This document shows positions 62,118 through 64,000 of a DNA stretch of 64,000 bases, piece by piece. Source of the DNA: Parazoarcus communis SWub3 = DSM 12120 (GTDB lineage Bacteria > Pseudomonadota > Gammaproteobacteria > Burkholderiales > Rhodocyclaceae); the NCBI RefSeq assembly GCF_003226565.1, contig NZ_QKOE01000001.1, positions 682,001 to 746,000 of the forward strand. The letters run 5' to 3'. The notes beneath the pieces are model-generated. The model made no database searches and was not told the origin of the DNA. It saw nothing but the letters and a program-made list of their open reading frames with translations. The number at the start of each line of letters is the position of its first letter. The stretch's first letter is position 1. Made by a program: the position numbers and the translations under genes.

Positions 62118-63518
62118 ATGCACAGTCCGGTTCGCGTCGAACACGATCTGCTTGGCGAGCGCGAAGTCCCTGCGGATGTGTACTGGGGCATCCATACCCT
62201 GCGTGCGCTCGAGAACTACCCGATCACTGGCAAACCCATCGGCTCCTATCCCGAACTGGTCAAGGCACTTTCACTGGTCAAGCAGGCTGCAGCACGCGCC
62301 AACCACCAGCTTGGCCAGCTGGACGACACCCGACACCGTGCCATCGAAGACGCCTGTCGCGAGATTGCCGACGGCAGGCTGCACGGGCAGTTCGTCGTCG
62401 ATGTCATCCAGGGCGGTGCGGGTACCTCGACCAACATGAACGCCAACGAGGTCATCGCCAACCTCGCACTGGAAAAGCTCGGCTGGCCCCGCGGCCACTA
62501 CAAGGAGCTGCATCCGATCAACCACGTCAACATGAGCCAGAGCACCAACGACGTGTACCCCACTGCGCTCAAGCTGGCCGTGGTGTTTGCCATCCAGGGC
62601 CTGCTCAACGCCATGGAGAGCCTGCGCCAGGCCTATCTGGCCAAGGCGGCGGAGTTCAAGGACATCCTCAAGATCGGTCGTACCCAGTTGCAGGACGCCG
62701 TGCCGATGACGCTTGGGCAGGAGTTCTCGACCTATGCGGTCATGATGAGCGAAGACATCGCCCGACTGCGCGAGGCCATCGCCCTGATCCAGGAAGTCAA
62801 TCTTGGCGCCACGGCGATCGGCACCGGCATCAACACCGACATCCGTTATGCCCGGATGGCAACCGAGTTCCTGTCCGAGCTGTCCGGGGTCAAGCTGGTT
62901 CCGGCCGAGAACCTGATCGAGGCTACCCAGGATACCGGTGCCTTCGTGCAACTGTCCGGCGTGCTCAAACGCATTGCCTGCAAGCTGTCCAAGGTGTGTA
63001 ACGACCTGCGCCTGCTGTCGTCCGGCCCGCAGGCCGGTTTCAACGAGATCAACCTGCCAGAACGCGCCGCCGGTTCCAGCATCATGCCCGGCAAGGTCAA
63101 CCCGATCATTCCGGAAGTGGTCAATCAGATCGCCTTCGAAGTCATCGGCAACGACGTCACCATCACCATGGCGTCCGAAGGTGGTCAGCTTCAGCTCAAC
63201 GCCTTCGAGCCCATCATCGGCCATTCACTGTTCAAGAGCATTGAGCACCTTGAAGCCGGCTGCAGGACACTGACCGAAAACTGCATACGGGGCATTACCG
63301 CCAACCGCGACCTGCTTGCCGAACGCGTACGCACGTCCGCTGGGCTGGCGACCGCGCTGAACCCGGTCATCGGCTATGAGAATGCCACGTGGGCTGCGCG
63401 CGAAGCCTTGCGCAGCGGTCGCAGCGTGGCCGAACTGGTGCTCGAGCGCGGATTGGCAGACCAGGAAACACTGGAGCGCGTGCTGCGCCCGGAGGTGCTG
63501 ACCGCACCACGCGCCTGA
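62118..63518 (+). CDS. aspA: Aspartate ammonia-lyase (aspartase)
   Basis: A 466-residue fumarase/aspartase-superfamily enzyme. The signature loop GSSIMPGKVNP starts at residue 319 and includes the catalytic serine (S320 or S321 region); GTSTNMNANEVIAN and STNDVYPTALKL supply substrate residues. N-terminal EHDLLGEREVPADVYWG is typical of aspartases. It deaminates L-aspartate to fumarate and ammonia. Length and start are normal, with GGGAG 6 bases before ATG. The next gene encodes a glutamate/aspartate-binding protein, so aspartate catabolism and uptake are side by side. Confidence 0.95.
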   Translation: MHSPVRVEHDLLGEREVPADVYWGIHTLRALENYPITGKPIGSYPELVKALSLVKQAAARANHQLGQLDDTRHRAIEDACREIADGRLHGQFVVDVIQGGAGTSTNMNANEVIANLALEKLGWPRGHYKELHPINHVNMSQSTNDVYPTALKLAVVFAIQGLLNAMESLRQAYLAKAAEFKDILKIGRTQLQDAVPMTLGQEFSTYAVMMSEDIARLREAIALIQEVNLGATAIGTGINTDIRYARMATEFLSELSGVKLVPAENLIEATQDTGAFVQLSGVLKRIACKLSKVCNDLRLLSSGPQAGFNEINLPERAAGSSIMPGKVNPIIPEVVNQIAFEVIGNDVTITMASEGGQLQLNAFEPIIGHSLFKSIEHLEAGCRTLTENCIRGITANRDLLAERVRTSAGLATALNPVIGYENATWAAREALRSGRSVAELVLERGLADQETLERVLRPEVLTAPRA

Positions 63519-63570
63519 AACAGCAACGCACCCTGTTAGACTACACGCCTCGCCTGGATCAACGCAGGGT

Positions 63571-64000
63571 ATGCACCGGTTTCACCTGAGTCGCGCACGC
63601 GCAATCATCACCTTTTTCGCCCTCACGCTGGCTGCGCTTCTTGCCGTCCCCGCCAATGCTGCCCCTGGAACGCTGGACCGCATTCGAGAACGAGGCGTTG
63701 TGCACCTGGGCTACCGGGTTTCCTCGGTACCGTTCTCTTACGTGCTGCCGGACGGGCAAGTCGTCGGCTATGCGCACGCCTTTGCGCTGGGCATTGTCGA
63801 AGCCATCCGCAAGCACCTTGGTCTGGCGCATCTCGGTATCGAACTGGTACCGATTACCTCGCAGAACCGCTTCCTGCTGATCGATGGCGGCAGCATCGAC
63901 CTTGAGTGCGGGTCCACCACACACAACCGCGAACGCGAGCAGTTCGCCAGCTTTTCAAGTACCTTTTTCATCGCTGGAACGCGAATGATGGTACGTACCG
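63571..64000 (+). CDS. gltI: Glutamate/aspartate ABC transporter substrate-binding protein, 5' part
   Basis: The first 143 codons of a periplasmic binding protein; the frame is open to the window end, so the C-terminal part is missing. A signal peptide (MHRFHLSRARAIITFFALTL, cleaved after ANA) is followed by DRIRERGVVHLGYRVSSVPF and IDLECGSTTHNREREQFASF, the GltI-type motif ECGSTTNNxxR. It binds L-glutamate or L-aspartate for the GltJKL transporter. ATG 63571 has no strong Shine-Dalgarno (AGGG at 63566 region). It follows aspA by 52 bases. Confidence 0.85.
   Translation, partial: MHRFHLSRARAIITFFALTLAALLAVPANAAPGTLDRIRERGVVHLGYRVSSVPFSYVLPDGQVVGYAHAFALGIVEAIRKHLGLAHLGIELVPITSQNRFLLIDGGSIDLECGSTTHNREREQFASFSSTFFIAGTRMMVRT

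Overview
The window comes from a GC-rich betaproteobacterium. A member of the Rhodocyclales (Azoarcus/Thauera/Zoogloea-like) fits best. The evidence is the single co-oriented run from tRNA-Gly/tRNA-Thr/tuf through secE-nusG-rplKAJL-rpoBC-rpsLG-fusA-tuf-rpsJ to the S10, spc and alpha ribosomal operons, the two identical EF-Tu genes, the uvrA/MFS-ssb neighbourhood upstream of the cluster, a HoxA-type hydrogenase regulator directly after hypE, and a PEP-CTERM protein with its TPR partner PrsT. This is inferred from gene content and protein similarity; no database search was run.

Region 1 (1-20214) is mixed accessory and housekeeping. It opens with the last codons of hypE (C-terminal PRIC) and the sigma-54 activator hoxA, then a small ParE-type toxin-antitoxin pair. 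A pirin/azoreductase pair faces a divergent LysR regulator. dsbB, a PilZ protein, and an RND efflux operon (membrane fusion protein, pump, small DUF2892 membrane protein) follow, the last with a palindromic operator over its promoter. Next come a CbiX-like chelatase, tcdA, a metallo-beta-lactamase-fold hydrolase divergent from a PatB/MalY C-S lyase, MFS-ssb divergent from uvrA, a small unknown gene, and galE.

Region 2 (20250-52300) is one minus-strand block of about 32 kb carrying most translation and transcription core genes. Read in the direction of transcription it runs from a tRNA promoter near 52290 to a strong intrinsic terminator at 20251-20280. It contains several readable control points. 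These are a stringent-type tRNA/tuf promoter, an L10 leader, an rplL-rpoB attenuator-like hairpin, a promoter plus terminator-type hairpin in the rpsL (str) leader, an rpsG-fusA hairpin, a promoter-like element inside a hairpin between rpsJ and rplC, and a near-consensus spc promoter embedded in a 13-bp perfect palindrome between rpsQ and rplN. The two tuf genes differ at only nine positions.

Region 3 (52416-64000) holds a LysE/RhtB exporter, an Atm1/HMT1-type ABC exporter, a PEP-CTERM protein with a good sigma-54 promoter, the PrsT TPR protein, a CHASE-GGDEF diguanylate cyclase, a Kef-type cation/proton antiporter, aspartate ammonia-lyase and the start of a glutamate/aspartate-binding protein cut by the window end.

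No CRISPR array, insertion sequence, prophage or rRNA was found. No gap between genes exceeds 300 bases. I did not find a clearly undescribed multi-gene system. The most promising leads are regulatory: the sigma-54-driven PEP-CTERM gene, the str-operon leader, the spc palindromic promoter, and the AT-rich operator of the RND operon.
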